Positions 47,477-59,619 are shown, counted from the first letter of the stretch. The stretch is DNA of 64,000 bases from Apodemus sylvaticus (GCF_947179515.1 NC_067495.1:86397335-86461334), one strand, 5' to 3'. Notes: generated by a model not told the origin, from the sequence alone. Numbers and translations are program-made.

Positions 47477-49055
47477 ACTTTGAGAGAAATCTCACAAAAC
47501 AGCTCTTGAAAAAAATAACTTTCAGCCGGATGTGATTTGATTTAAGAACTGAATATAAACAATGGAGTCTATTATTTTCTAAGAAGAATGATGAGCAGAA
47601 GAGATCTGTCACTTTTGGAAGGGAAAGAAAAACTATAGTTCATCTTGATGCACCTCCCTCTTCACCAGAGTATGACCAATGTCATCATCTACCACCAAAT
47701 TGTCTATTCTGCCTGGCTCTGTGTTACTAAATGATGCAGTGAGATGGTTCATGTCAGAATACAAAATAGATTATACATCAAGATTAGTAGGAAAAAATGT
47801 GATTGTTTAAGAGACCCTTTACAGGAAAAAGTGATGACCCTTTAGGCTTCTTATGGGAAATGCTGCTGGGGTCTTTTAACCAAAAGTATTCATCTTGGGT
47901 CTCAATACATTGCTATTCTTTGACGATCATTTCAAAATGAATGAATCTATGTGATATTATAAAAATTTTAATGGAGAAAAAGGTCACATAAGTAATTCAA
48001 CCAACCACCTACTAATTAGAGTTGACCTAATTGTCACTATAAGATGTGGTTATATCCAAACAAATAGTTACCTGACAAATAAGAGCCATCTGTATTTATT
48101 TGAAATCAGGCACATACATCTGCTGTCCTTCGTCTCATAGTGTGATTTTTTTTGTGCCATCTTTATCCACAGTCAGATTTTCTAAACTTAGAGAGAAGCT
48201 CAGACTCTGAGCCAAAATATTGCTTTTGAATTGCCAGAAGCTGCTTGTTAATTTCCCCATGTTCTTATAAATTCAATTAAAAGCTGAAGCTTAGATCAAA
48301 TTAAAAAGGCTTGCTTCGTTATCAAACATCCAGCCATCCAGCTGTTCACAATATTAACGCTAATACATTTCATGTACAATAGTATTTTCTAATGTTCTCT
48401 GTAGGTTCCCTCATGTCTGAGACCAATTAATTGCTTGTTATATATGTGTTTATGGCAGCCAGGCTTCCTGTTTCCACTATTTCTTCTGCATACACAAAGC
48501 CTTACAACACTTACATCCTGACATTCATGAATCATAACTTTGCAGTATTCTCACTTTCTGCCTCCTCTGGAGACAGTCTCACAACAAAAGGAATAGAAGG
48601 CAAACATCCTCCAAAACTTCAACAAAATCCATTTCTACTACCAAACACTATGGTCAATATCCTTCTACTAATATTGTCCTGCCAGGGAAGATATATGGCA
48701 TTATGGAAAAAACAAAAATAAAACAAGCAAAATACAAACAAACAAACAAAAGCACCCAGTAAAGATTTAAAAGCATCCAATAGAATTGCTCCAGGATTTG
48801 TTTTATTTTCAAAATGACTAGATATATTAGGTATATCAGAAGATTTATACCTGCCACGTAGAAAGGACAATACCATTTAACCAGTAAGTAGTAATCTCAT
48901 TATTACTGAATGCTAATAGATCTACCCATGAAGTAAGAAACAAACAAACAAAGAAACAAACAAAAAATGAAACTATTAGCAACCAGCCTCATTTCAATGA
49001 GGCTAAAAAGAAATGTCTCTTAGAACCTGTATCCAATTTTAACTTGTCCCCCCTT
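47477..49055. other. Unique intergenic sequence
   Basis: The 48050-48400 stretch is non-repetitive, keeps CpGs and has several TAAT-core and CAGCTG motifs. Short (CAAA)n runs lie near 48735 and 48940. No gene is supported. Confidence 0.5.
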
Positions 49056-49068
49056 CATAATAATCCTT
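49056..49068. repeat. Target-site duplication CATAATAATCCTT, left copy (right copy 50368-50380)
   Basis: An exact 13-bp repeat lies outside both ends of the inverted L1. Confidence 0.93.
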
Positions 49069-50367
49069 CCTTTTTTTGTTTTTTTATTTTTTTATTTTTA
49101 TTTTCTATATTCTTTGTTTACATTCCAAATGATTTCCCCTTTCCCGGATCCCCCTCCCCATATGTCCCATAAACCTTCTTCTCTCCATCCCTTCTCCAAT
49201 CACCTCCCTCCTTTTTTTCTGTCCTTTTATTCCCCTCCAATGCTAGATCAATCCTTTCCAGGATCAGGACCCTCTCCATACTTCTTCACGGGAGTCCTTT
49301 GTTATGCAATTTGTGCCTTGGTATTCAGGGCTTCTGGGCTAATTAATATCCACTTATCAGAGATTGCATTCCATGTGTATTCTTTTGTGATTGGGTTATC
49401 TCACTTAGGATGATATTTTCCAGATCAAACCATTTGCCTAAAAATTTTGTGAATTCACTGTTTCTAATTGCCGAGTAGTAGTCCATTGTATAAATATACC
49501 ACATTTTCTGTATCCATTCCTCCTTTGAGGGGCATCTGGGTTCTTTCCAGCTTCTGGCTATTATAAATAAGGCTGCTATGAACATAATGGAGCATGTGTC
49601 TTTATTGCATGCCGGGGAATCCTTTGGGTATATGCCCAGGAGAGGTATAGCAGGGTCCTCTGGAAGTCTCATGTCCAGTTTTCTGAGGAACCTCCAGACT
49701 GATTTCCAAAGTGGTTGTAAAATCTTACAGCCCCACCAGCAGTGGAGGAGTGTTCCTATTTCTCCACATCCTCACCAACACCTGCTGTCTCCTGAGTTTT
49801 TGACCTTAGCCATTCTGACTGGTGTAAGGTGAAATCTCAGGGTTGTTTTGATTTTCATTTCCCTAATGACTAATGATGTTGAGAACTTCTTACAAATGGT
49901 GCTAGTTCAATTGGAGGTCAGCAGGCAGAAGAATGAGAATTGATCCATTCTTATCTCCATGTACTAAACTTCACTCCAAGTGGATCAAGGACCTCCATGT
50001 CAAACCAGACACACTGAAACTAATAGAAAAGAAACTGGGGAAGACCCTTGAGGACATGGGCACAGGGGAAAAGTTCCTGAACAGATCACCAATAGCTTAT
50101 GCTCTAAGATCAAGAATTGACAAATGGGACCTCATAAAATTACAAAGTTTCTGTAAGGCAAAGGACACTGTTAAAAGGACAAAATGGCAACCATCAAATT
50201 GGGAAAGGATATTCACCAACCCTACATCTGATAGAGGGCTAATATCCAATATATACAAAGAACTCAAGAAGTTAGACCCTAGGGAACCAAATAACCCTAT
50301 TAAAAAATAGGGTACAGATCTAAACAAAGAATTTTCACCTGAAGAAATTCGGATGGCCGAGAGGCAC
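49069..50367 (-). mobile_element. L1 insertion with 5' inversion (twin priming)
   Basis: 49069-49892 is antisense L1: T-rich tail, 3'UTR of the same type as the first L1, and ORF2 C terminus back to the position equivalent to 3595 there. At 49892/49893 the strand switches. 49893-50367 is sense L1, equivalent to 3118-3592 of the first copy, 475 bp in both. The two parts together are one continuous stretch of L1 with its 5' half inverted and almost no loss at the joint, and one target duplication encloses both. The peptides at 49343-49672 (minus) and 49933-50310 (plus) are the two halves of the ORF2 C terminus. Confidence 0.95.
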
Positions 50368-50380
50368 CATAATAATCCTT

Positions 50381-50854
50381 TCTTAAGTTGCCTTATTTCT
50401 GCTGCTTTCTGGATCACCTGAGTCTTTATGAGCCTGACTTGTGCTATCTTTAGTAACTGTTTCAGACTAGCTAATAAATTTCTGCCTCAAGCAACTCCAA
50501 GCAACTCTGGATGTTTTACTACCTTCAATCATCACTATTTAGCTGTCTAAATGGTATTCTCACTCCAATCTACCTATATTGGTTCACAATCAGCAGAGAA
50601 CAATGAGACAAGGGAAGACACAAAGAAAAGAACATTTTAGGCAAGGGCAATACCATGAGGCAAAAAATAGCATGCTTTTTGCAGAGAATTACGGTCACTG
50701 CCGGAAGAAGAAGAGCAAAGGAAGGCTTGTCAGGGGAAGGGAAGTTTTTCTTTATGTACCACTTCATCAGAAGTGCAAGTTACATAAATATTTATGGTGA
50801 CAGTGAGTTAAAAAGTATAAGGTTCACACATGTAAATTAAAGGCAATTAATATA
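50381..50854. other. Unique intergenic sequence
   Basis: Overlapping short frames on both strands at 50570-50840 show no domain. Confidence 0.45.
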
Positions 50855-50940
50855 CGGGCTACGGACACAGCTCATCTGGAGAGCATGTACAAAGCCTTGT
50901 GTTCTATCTCTCAGCGTTGGGAATGAAAACAAGGCAAAAA
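50855..50940 (+). mobile_element. ID SINE (tRNA/BC1-derived)
   Basis: GGGCTACGGACACAGCTCATCTGGAGAGCATGTACAAAGCCTTGTGTTCTATCTCTCAGC follows the ID layout (GGGGATTTAGCTCAGTGGTAGAGC...AAGGCCCTGGGTTC), with an A-rich 3' end. Diverged. Confidence 0.7.
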
Positions 50941-53604
50941 ATGAAAATGACTGAGGTATGACTTAAGTTATTCATACTTTTAGCCATATCTAAATTCCAT
51001 TTAAAGTTAATTTTCCATAGTAACAGTTTCCAATATATACGATGTTATTAAACATAAGGGTTCAAAAGTGTATTAATCACACTCATATTTTCGTCACCTA
51101 ATGACTTAATTTCTTAGATGATGTCTCAAAATATAAACTAGATGCCTACAAAAGACAGCTCATGTGATGCTTATGAAAATTATGATTCTGGGAACTCAAG
51201 TCCTATCTACTAAATGAGAGCAGAGTACATAAATATGCATTTGACAAATCCCCACAGCTAAATCTTCTACACAATAAAGTCTAATTATCTCACTAGAGTG
51301 ACACCAGTCTATGACAAGCAGCAAAAGAATGCCTGATGATCTAAGTTAAATATGAACTGGCTCATGTCTGGCTAAATGATCCCGTATCAGTATTAGTAGA
51401 GACAAATAGCACAGAGCCCTACCTATTATGGATGTTCTAGAAAAAGATTTTGTAGGCCATGTATTGGTAAAAGCCATAACTTACATATACTTGTTGAGGT
51501 CTACAGTAAAAAATGACATATTGACACTACTGAAAAGTCCTGAATTAAAAGAAAAACTTGTATAAGTCACTATTTCACAAACATATTTGACTATATTTTC
51601 ATAAACCCAATTGTATGCTAAAATGTGTCTATTAATATGAGTTGAAAATAGTCCACTATTCTTTCTTTGTTACATATAATGTTGGCAATTATTTACCAGA
51701 AATTAATTTTTCTAACATAATATTTTAAAGGACCAGTTATGGATGGAAGATAACTGTGAAGCCTATAAATATTGATAAAAAAGAAAATTATAATGAGATT
51801 ACTTGTGATGTTTTCATTTTCCACAAGTTATTTATTAGTAATATTGTATTTATGTTCTAAATATATTTATAATAAGAAATCTACCAGTAACATAGCTTTC
51901 AAATTATGAGTCATAAAGCAGTAAAATGCAGTTCAAATGTCTTGTTAGACATAAATAATTGTGTTCATATTAATTGTGCCCTAATTGGGGGACAATGGAG
52001 GATCAAATATGGACTCGGAAGTTCAAGTTCACACTCCACTTCTAGTATTTTCCATACCTATGTGGCATCTCTCTTTGTGTTCTACATATGAGGAACTCTC
52101 TATGGTCTGGTAGTCAATTGACTGGAGTGAGAATTGATGGGTAAGATTCTGAGCACATCTTTACTTTAAGCCAAAGTACTGAGTGACTCCCTAAACTCAA
52201 AGAAATTGGAATCATACGCAAACCATCTGAGTCTGTTGGCTCCAATCTTATCTGCTGACTTTCCCTTCTTCTATTTACAGATTAAAGCTATGAGACCAAA
52301 CTCACATCTTTATAAAGCTAACAGTTCCAGAAGGTACCAGCAACTACATTTATATATCAATTCACCTGACCCTCTTTAGATCACTCTTTTCTATTTCTCC
52401 ATCACTATCTCCCGTAATACATTTAGAGCCACTAACTTCTCTACAGAGTTTTAAATAAAATCAAGGTCATTTAGTAAAATACAGACTTGGAATCTTTTTA
52501 AGGCTAGGAATGGGTGTAATATAGGCAGTAACAATATAAGGTAGAAATCATTTGCTTTAAAGACCGCATCAAATATTACAGAATACCCCATTGTGAGAGG
52601 CAGTTAGCACAGAATTAGCAATCAAGGCTTTTTGCCAGCCTCCTTAGCAGCTGTTAAAGCTTGTTTGGAACCTTAGCATGAGAAAAGCTGCTGCAAGGGT
52701 AAACCGCCATGGTTCGTCTGAAATTCATTTAGGGTTATGAAAAGCACAGCAAAATATGCAGAGCAAAACATCTGCAAAGGAAAGAAAGTACTAGGGAGGT
52801 AGAGTGACAGCCTACTAAAATTTCTCAGAATTATCTCAAAGCCTGTTAGGAAATAATAATAATAATAATGAGATTTCCCAACAACTGCAGAAACCAACAC
52901 AGAACTGCCAATAGTTAATGGATCAAACAAAAGGTGGAAGGATACGAGGTATTTCTGTCTCATAGTTTCAGAGTGAGGAAGCATTGGTATGTAGATAGGC
53001 ACTAACCTCTATGTGGAAGATTATGAAGAAATGGGCTGGCATGGATCATATGACCAACACAAGATAGACACTATGGAGCTACTGGTAGTTGATAGCTTCC
53101 TGATCACGGAGAAAAATTTCTTTTTGAGTGTGTTCCTACTAGTAGGTTTCCAATGCCCCACACCTGTACACATATAGGCAGTCCTAATTGGATGTAGTTA
53201 GGAAGAAAAAGAGGCAGAGGAAACGCTACCACATGAACTTGAGATGGAGATGTCTTTAGGAGGAATACATGGAATATTGTAGAAGGAAAATTTTGTGTAT
53301 GTATACAAGACAGAACACTATGAATAAATACATATAAATAAAGAAGTAGATTTTGTGTAGGCACATTGGACAACTTTCTTGAGTTTTACTATATTTCCCA
53401 AGGGTTTTAGAATTTCTATAGAAGCACTTCCCTGTAAATATCTTCATTGTAATATGTCCTTTTCTTTCTGTACGGTTGTTAATTTTAAAAACAGATGCAT
53501 ACAAAATAATTGGTTTTCTAATATATTTTCTAGTAAAAAAAAAAACAGAAGAAACTCTTGAAGTGGAAACTTCTGGCTTCATTGGAAAGTCAGTTATGTC
53601 AAGT
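50941..53604. other. Unique AT-rich intergenic sequence
   Basis: An (AAT)n run lies at about 52851-52870. Small frames (for example 52673-53002 and 53256-53624, both minus) have no recognisable domain. Confidence 0.5.
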
Positions 53605-53720
53605 GATGTTTTGCTCAGGAACACAGGTGAAAGGATGTTTTGCTAAAGCAAACACATGAAAGAATGTTTTCCTGAAGCAGACACAGGTGAAAGAAAGTTG
53701 CTATAGCAAGCACATGAAAG
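53605..53720. repeat. Four-copy tandem repeat (27-31 bp units)
   Basis: Units at about 53605-53633, 53634-53662, 53663-53693 and 53694-53720. Units 1 and 3 share ACACAGGTGAAAG; units 2 and 4 share GCACATGAAAG or ACACATGAAAG, giving an alternating pattern. Confidence 0.85.
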
Positions 53721-54055
53721 GATGCATGATGTTCAGAAGGAATATAAATATGACCCTATAGACAGTGGGAGCTCCAGCTTTGATTTGCTTTGTTCCATCT
53801 CACTATTCTTTGGTAACAATATGCATGTATTGGTTCACTGTACACTGCATTGCTAAGCTCTGCTTGTGGCAACTCCATTGAGAGTTAAAAAAAAAAAAAC
53901 TTCTCCTGAGGTTCCTGAGGCTTCTTCCCACTTCTGTGGCCTCAGGCTGATTGCCCTTGCTGGTTTTTGTGTGGTGACTATCAAGTGGATATGAGCACAG
54001 AAGTTGATTCATAATTGGTGTTTGATACTGGACGAAACTGCTGATATCCTGACAA
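53605..54055 (+). mobile_element. LTR-like element with tandem repeats and TATA box
   Basis: Four imperfect 27-31-bp units (53605-53720) sharing GATGTTTTGCT and ACA(G/T)GTGAAAG-type cores are followed by TATAAATA (53743-53750), a transcribed-looking region with an A-run (53887-53900) and a TTGGTGTTTGATACTGGACGAAAC stretch near 54016. Upstream direct repeats plus TATA resemble a retroviral U3. I could not locate exact ends or a target duplication and do not assign a family. Confidence 0.55.
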
Positions 54056-54446
54056 CAAAGATTGGATTTGCCCCCAAAGAACCAGGTCTACTTATCTCAT
54101 GTACTAACCACTACCTCTGATAGGCAGTAGGCCAGAGAGGCAATTGAAAGCTTATTAAAGTAGGTTGAGAAAAACTTATGCCTCCAAACTCTTACCATTA
54201 AATTAGTACTATTTAAGCTCAACAATTATTAGAAATTCTAGAAACCATCTCAGCCAAATAATAGATTCTAACTTTCAGAGCCATATGAATACAGGGGCTA
54301 CTGGATTGAAACTCATGAAATTGACGTTCATTAATCCTTGAGTTCTCTGTTTTTAGATTTTCTTCTTACATATTTACCATCACATACTTTCTTCTTAAAG
54401 AATAATCCAGGAACTAGCAATATTTATATCACCCAGTAGTTTTTGG
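54056..54446. other. Unique intergenic sequence
   Basis: Nothing recognised. Confidence 0.45.
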
Positions 54447-54612
54447 AAAGGCAGAATAGGGCAGTGGTGGTGCATGCCTTTAATCCTAGCACTTGGGAGG
54501 CAGAGGCAGGCAGATTTCTGAGTTCGAGGCCAGCCTGGTCTACAGAGTGAGTTCCAGGACAGCCAGGGCTATACAGAGAAACCCTGTCTCGGGGAAAAAA
54601 AAAGGCAGAATA
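54447..54612 (+). mobile_element. B1 SINE, young, with target-site duplication
   Basis: Body 54459-54592 in sense: GTGGTGCATGCCTTTAATCC (containing the pol III A box) and GAGTTCGAGGCCAGCCTGG (B box at 54521-54531), then GAAACCCTGTCTCGGGG and an A tail. AAAGGCAGAATA is exact at 54447-54458 and 54601-54612. It is the least diverged SINE of the window. Confidence 0.96.
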
Positions 54613-54990
54613 ATTAACCCAATCCTAGACCCACTTAGTTAAAGCTTCTTTTTTTTTTTACAAGACAATCTGTGTTGTAGAGGAATTTTAATACAGCAAA
54701 ATGATTGCTCTAGCAAGGAATCATATCCAAAGATGTGATATAGCCTGAATGCAGATATGACCCACTTTGCAGGAAGATCTTTCTGGAATACAGGCATGTC
54801 CTTAGTAAACATCTTTAATCCTTAATAATGAAGGTAAGGTTAATTTATAGAAGGATGCAGCCATTTTTGAAAGTGACATCTAATTGATGGGCAGACAAAG
54901 TGACAAATCAAAGATTTGACAGAAAGAATTAGAGCTAAGATATGCCCATCTCACATGAGAACAACAGAGGAAGAAAAACTACATAAGGGC
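54613..54990. other. Unique intergenic sequence
   Basis: Nothing recognised. Confidence 0.45.
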
Positions 54991-55008
54991 AGAGAAAGAG
55001 AGAGAGGG

Positions 55009-55056
<48 letters not shown>
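54991..55056. repeat. (GA)n microsatellite
   Basis: A GA run with GGGG and GACA interruptions. The RERERE-type frame over it is an artefact. Confidence 0.95.
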
Positions 55057-55504
55057 TGTGGTATTTGGTGTGTGATAAATGAATGTGCACAGTTTTTCTT
55101 GGACAGTTATATAGAGACAGGTTACAAACAGAATAAACTAGACACAGATGAAGAAATAATTAGCCAGATAATGAGAAGTAGTCAGAATATTAGAACACAT
55201 TTTCAAAGTTAGTAGGAGGCCAGGAAGAACAATTCATTCAGAAGTCAATAGAAGCCAGACTGAATTTATCAGTTTAGAAGATTAGATTTTATGGAGGGTA
55301 GAAGCTTCTGATCCTAGGCCTAGGAATAGTTATAACAGAGGAGCAAATACATTGAACTTACCCTAAGCCCTGTGTTCACACAGCTTGGGTACAGCTCTTA
55401 TCTCATCACTTCATCTAAGGAGATAAAAGTGTCAATTACATGTAAAAACATAAAAGTTTTGAGATACTACTCAAGACTATGAGAGTTGTTTAATGATAAA
55501 ACTA

Positions 55505-55900
55505 CATTATCAGCATTAATAATTATATTATCTTCATTATTGTCACAAACTACACAACAAAATCAATGTATCCGACCAAAGGTTTATTTTGGCTTATGGT
55601 TTCAGAGGTCATATTCCACACTGGTCATGAAGGTAAAGCAGAATAGTTTGTTCAATTTCCTTTGTAGCAGGAGGCAACTACTTGTTTATATTTTGGCAGA
55701 CATAAAGCCAAGAAAGCACCAGAAGTAGGTATAACCTACAAGGTACTGCACCAGTGAACTATTTCCACCAGGCAAGTCCTACCTCCTAGTGACTGCACAG
55801 CATTCAAATACTTCCACAAACTAGAAACAGTGTTCAAAATATGACCATATAGAGATCATTTGAGATGCAAATTAAAATATTATTGGATCCCTTAACAATG
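55505..55900 (-). mobile_element. hAT-type short element, antisense, old
   Basis: AGGTTTATTTTGGCTTATGGTTTCAGAGGTCATATTCCACACTGGTCATGAAGG and CAGGCAAGTCCTACCTCCTAGTGACTGCACAGCATTCAAATAC follow the layout of rodent URR1-like elements. Diverged. Confidence 0.55.
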
Positions 55901-56130
55901 ATCAATGAGTTGAACATACAGTAGGTATTCCCAAAAAGTTGACATAATGCAAATGAAAAATGGAAGGGCTGAGACTGATTATTTATTTACCTTTACCATT
56001 CTAAATTTAAATTTTATTTTTGAATCTACAGTCATAGGCCAAGCCTGCACTGACTGGTTTGAACATAGGCAAAGTGGAACTTAACAACAAATTTTGCTTG
56101 ATACTTGATGTCTTTGGCCTAGTTTTTCCT
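55901..56130. other. Short unique stretch
   Basis: Nothing recognised. Confidence 0.4.
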
Positions 56131-57220
56131 CTCTGAAGAATGAAATGGAAGATTTCAGAAGATAAAAAGATCTCCCATGTTCACAGATTGGCAAGATTAA
56201 TATAGTAAAAATGGCTATCTTGACAAAAGCAATCTAAAGTTTCAATGCAATCCTCATCATAATTCCAACTCAATTCTTCACAGAGTTGGAAAGAGCAATT
56301 TGCAAATTTATCTGGAATAACCAAAAACCAAGGAGAGTGAAAACTATTCTCAGCTATAAAAGAAATCTGCAGGGATCACCATCCCTGACCTCAAGCTGTG
56401 TTACAGAGTAATACTGATTAAAACCTGTGTGGTATTGGTCCAGAAACAGGCAGGTAGATAAGAGGAACAGAATGAAAGACCAGAAATGAAACCCCACAGT
56501 GGTCATTTGATCTTTGACAATGGAACTAAAACCATCAAGTTGAAAAAAAGACAGCATTTTCAACAAATGGCGTTGGTTCAACTGGTGGTTAGCATGGAGA
56601 AGAATGCAACTCATAGAAGAGAAAGTAGGGAAGAATCTCTAACAAATGGGTACAAGGGAAAAGTTCCTGAACAGAACATCAATGATTTATGCTCTAAGAC
56701 CAACAGTGGACAAATGGGACCTCATAAAATTGGAAAACATGTGTAAGGCAAAGGACACTGTCAATAGGACAAAATGGCAACCAACAGATTGGGAAAAGAT
56801 CATCATCAACCCTACATCTAACAGAGGGCTAATATTCAATATATACAAGGAACTCAAGAAGTTAGACCCCAGAGAAACAAATAATCCTATTAAAAAGTGG
56901 GGTAGAGAGCTAGGTAAACAAAGAATCCTTAAGTGACAAATACCTAATGGCTGAAAAGCACCTAAAGAAATGTTCAACATCCTTAGTCATCAAGGAAATG
57001 CAAATCAAAACAAATCTGAGATTCCACCTCACACCAGTTAGAATAGCTAAGATAAAAACTCAGGTGACAGTAGATGCTGGAGAGGATGTGGAGAAAGAAG
57101 AACATTCCTCCATTGCTGGTGGGAATGCAAGCTGGTACAACCACTTTGGAAATCAGTTTGGTGTTTCTTCAGAAAATTGGACATAGTACTACCTGAGGAC
57201 ACAGCTATACCACTCCTGGA

Positions 57221-57254
<34 letters not shown>

Positions 57255-57537
57255 TGCTCCAACATATAATAAGAACATGCACTCCACTATGTTCATAGCA
57301 GCCTTATAATAGCCAGAAGCTGAAAAGACCCCATATGCCATTCAACAGAGTAATGGATACAGAAAATGTGGTACATTTACACAATGGCACACTACTCAAC
57401 TACTCAGCTATTAAAAACAATGACTTGATGAAATTCTTAGGCAAATAGATGAAACTAGAAAATTTCATCCTGTCTGAGGTAACCCAATCAGAAAAGAACA
57501 CATATAGTATGCACTCACTGATATGTGGATTTTAGCC
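56131..57537 (+). pseudogene. L1 ORF2 C-terminal part, broken
   Basis: Open pieces at 56486-56746, 56646-56936 and 56947-57186 correspond to successive ORF2 segments in different frames. The cysteine/histidine motif region near 57080-57125 is decayed. A 30-plus A run at 57221-57252 breaks the frame again. No product is expected. Confidence 0.88.
57220..57252. repeat. Poly(A) run inside L1 ORF2
   Basis: About 31 A residues replace the few A's of the CCCAAAGGAT stretch seen in other copies; the GGGCATATACC just before it is mostly lost. Confidence 0.9.
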
Positions 57538-58303
57538 TAAAAACTTGGAACACCCAAGGTACAATTCACAGACTACATGAAGCTCAAGAAGAAGGATGGC
57601 CAAAGTTTGTATGCTTCAGTCCTTCCCAGAAAGTGGAACAAAATACTCCCAGGGGTGGGGAGAACCATGAAGACAAAGTGTAGAGCACAGAGTGAAGGAA
57701 AGGCCATCCAAAGACTTCTCCACGTGGGGATTCATCCCATATACAGTCACCAAACCCAGACACTATTGTGGATGCCAAGAAGTGCTTGGTGACATGAGCC
57801 TGATAAAGCTGTCTCTTGAGAGGCTCTGCCAGTGTCTGACAAATACAGTAGCAGATTCTTGCTGCCAGCCATTGAACTGAGCATGAGGACCCCTCTGGAG
57901 GAATTAGAACTAAAGGAGCTGCAGGGCTTTGCAATCCAGTAGGAAGAACAACAATATCAACCAATCAGACTCCCCAGAGCTCCCAGGTACTAAACCAACA
58001 GCCAAAGAATACATATGGAGAGACCTATGGCTCCAGATGCATAAGTACAAGAGGATGGCCTTGTAGGTTATCAATGGGAGGAGAGGCCCTTGATCCTGTG
58101 AAGGCTCAATGCCCCCATTGTAGGGGAATGCCAGGGCGGGGAGACAGGGGTGGGTGGATATGTGGTGGAGTACCCTCATAGAAGCAGGGGGGAAGGGGGA
58201 TGGGATAGGGGTTTCTGTAGGGGTAGCAGAATAGGGGATAACATTTGAAATGTAAATAAAGAAAGTATCCTATAAAAAAAGAAAAAAACAATATAACAAC
58301 TAA

Positions 58304-58319
58304 AAAATACATCATTTTT
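58304..58319. repeat. Target-site duplication, left copy (right copy 59597-59612)
   Basis: AAAATACATCATTTTT versus AAAATACACCATTTTT, 15 of 16 identical, flanking the inverted L1. The final T's may be shared with the L1 tail. Confidence 0.75.
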
Positions 58320-59597
58320 ATTGAATATATTATTCATTTACATTTCTAATTCTAAAATATTTCCCAGTTTCCCCTCCCTGAAAACCCCAAACCCCTCCTC
58401 CCACCCCCTGCCTCCAAGTATATGCCCCTCCACCCAACCTACTCATACCTCACCCCCTCAATTTCCCATTGCTGGGGATTGAACCTTCACAGGACCTAGG
58501 ACGTCTCTTCCCACTAATGCCTGACAAGGCATTCCCCTGCCACACTTTTGGCTGGAACCATGTATACCGCTTTGTTGACGGTTTAGTCCCTCGGAAACCA
58601 TCTGGGTGGAAAGTCTGGGTGGCCGACATCCTTGTTCTTCCCATGGGGCTGAAATCCCCTTCAGCTCCTCAAGACTGCCCTCCAAGACCTCCATTACAGA
58701 CCCCATGCTTAGTCCAATGATTGGCTGCTAGGATCTGTCTCTGTATGTGTAAGGCTCTGGCAGGGCCCCTCCAGAAACAACCATGGCATGCTCATCTTGC
58801 TATGCACATCCTGTCGTCCATAATAGTGTCAGGGTTTGGTGACTGTTTATAGGATGAATTCCCAGGTAGTGCAGTCTCTGGATGGCCTTTCCTTCAGTCT
58901 CTACTCCACACTTTGTCTCCATAATTGTTAGTGTGAGCATTTATGTTCCCTTTCTCAGAAGAACCAAAGCACACCCACTTCAGTCTTCCTTCTTGAGCCT
59001 CCGGTGGCCTGTGAATTGTAACTTATTTATATTGAGCTTTTGGGATAATATCCACTTATCAGTGATTGCATACCATGTGTATTCTTTTGAGATTCAGTTA
59101 CCTCACTCAGGATGACACTTTCTAGTTCCATCCATTTGCCTAAGAATTTCATGAATTCATTGTTTTTAATAGCCGAATAGTACTCCATTGTGTATATATG
59201 CTACAATTTCTGTATCCATCCTCAATGGGTAGAAAACAATTTTCCAAGCAAATGGTCCCAAGAAACAAGCTGGAGTAGCCATTCTTATATCAGATAAAAT
59301 TTTTTTACCAAAAGTTGTCAAAAAAGATAGGGAGTGACACTTCATACTGGTCAAAAGAAAAATCTACCAAGATGAACTCTCAATTCTGAATATCTATGCT
59401 CCAAATACAAGGGTACCCTCATTCACAAAAGAAACTTTACTAAAGCTTAAACACACATTGCACCTCACACAATAATAGTGGGTGACTTCAACACCTCACT
59501 CTCAACATTAAACAAATCATGGAAACAGAAACTAAACAGAGACACAGTGAAACTAACTGAAGTTATAGACCAAATGGGTCTAACAGATATTTATAGA
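58320..59597 (-). mobile_element. Ancient L1 with 5' inversion and internal deletion
   Basis: 58320-59222 is antisense L1: 3' end (CATTTACATTTCTAATTC), long 3'UTR with GGGGATTGAACCTTCACAGG and the complement of the older 3'UTR, then the ORF2 C terminus. At about 59222-59228 the strand switches to sense endonuclease sequence (AATTTTCCAAGCAAATGGTCCC ... to GGTCTAACAGATATTTATAG near 59596). The sense part matches about 106-872 of the first L1 (minus the LTR), so roughly 3 kb of ORF2 is absent between the two arms. One direct repeat encloses both arms. Confidence 0.88.
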
Positions 59598-59619
59598 AAA
59601 TACACCATTTTTAATGAAT

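Larger units (their letters stand above)
56131..58290 (+). mobile_element. Old L1, 5' truncated: ORF2 3' third and long 3'UTR
   Basis: It starts in ORF2 (CTGAAGAATGAAATGGAAGATTTCAG, equivalent to about 2682 of the first L1), runs through the thumb/C-terminal region and ends near 57537. The long 3'UTR carries GACACTATTGTGGATGCCAAGAAGTGC, GAGAGGCTCTGCCAGTG and GGAGGAGAGGCCCTTGATCCTGTG, and terminates in ACATTTGAAATGTAAATAAAG plus A tail (58240-58290). This is the Lx/older L1Md 3'UTR type. Confidence 0.93.

Noticed and set aside
54916..55212. 98-codon frame rich in RE dipeptides
   Set aside because: Translation of the (GA)n microsatellite.
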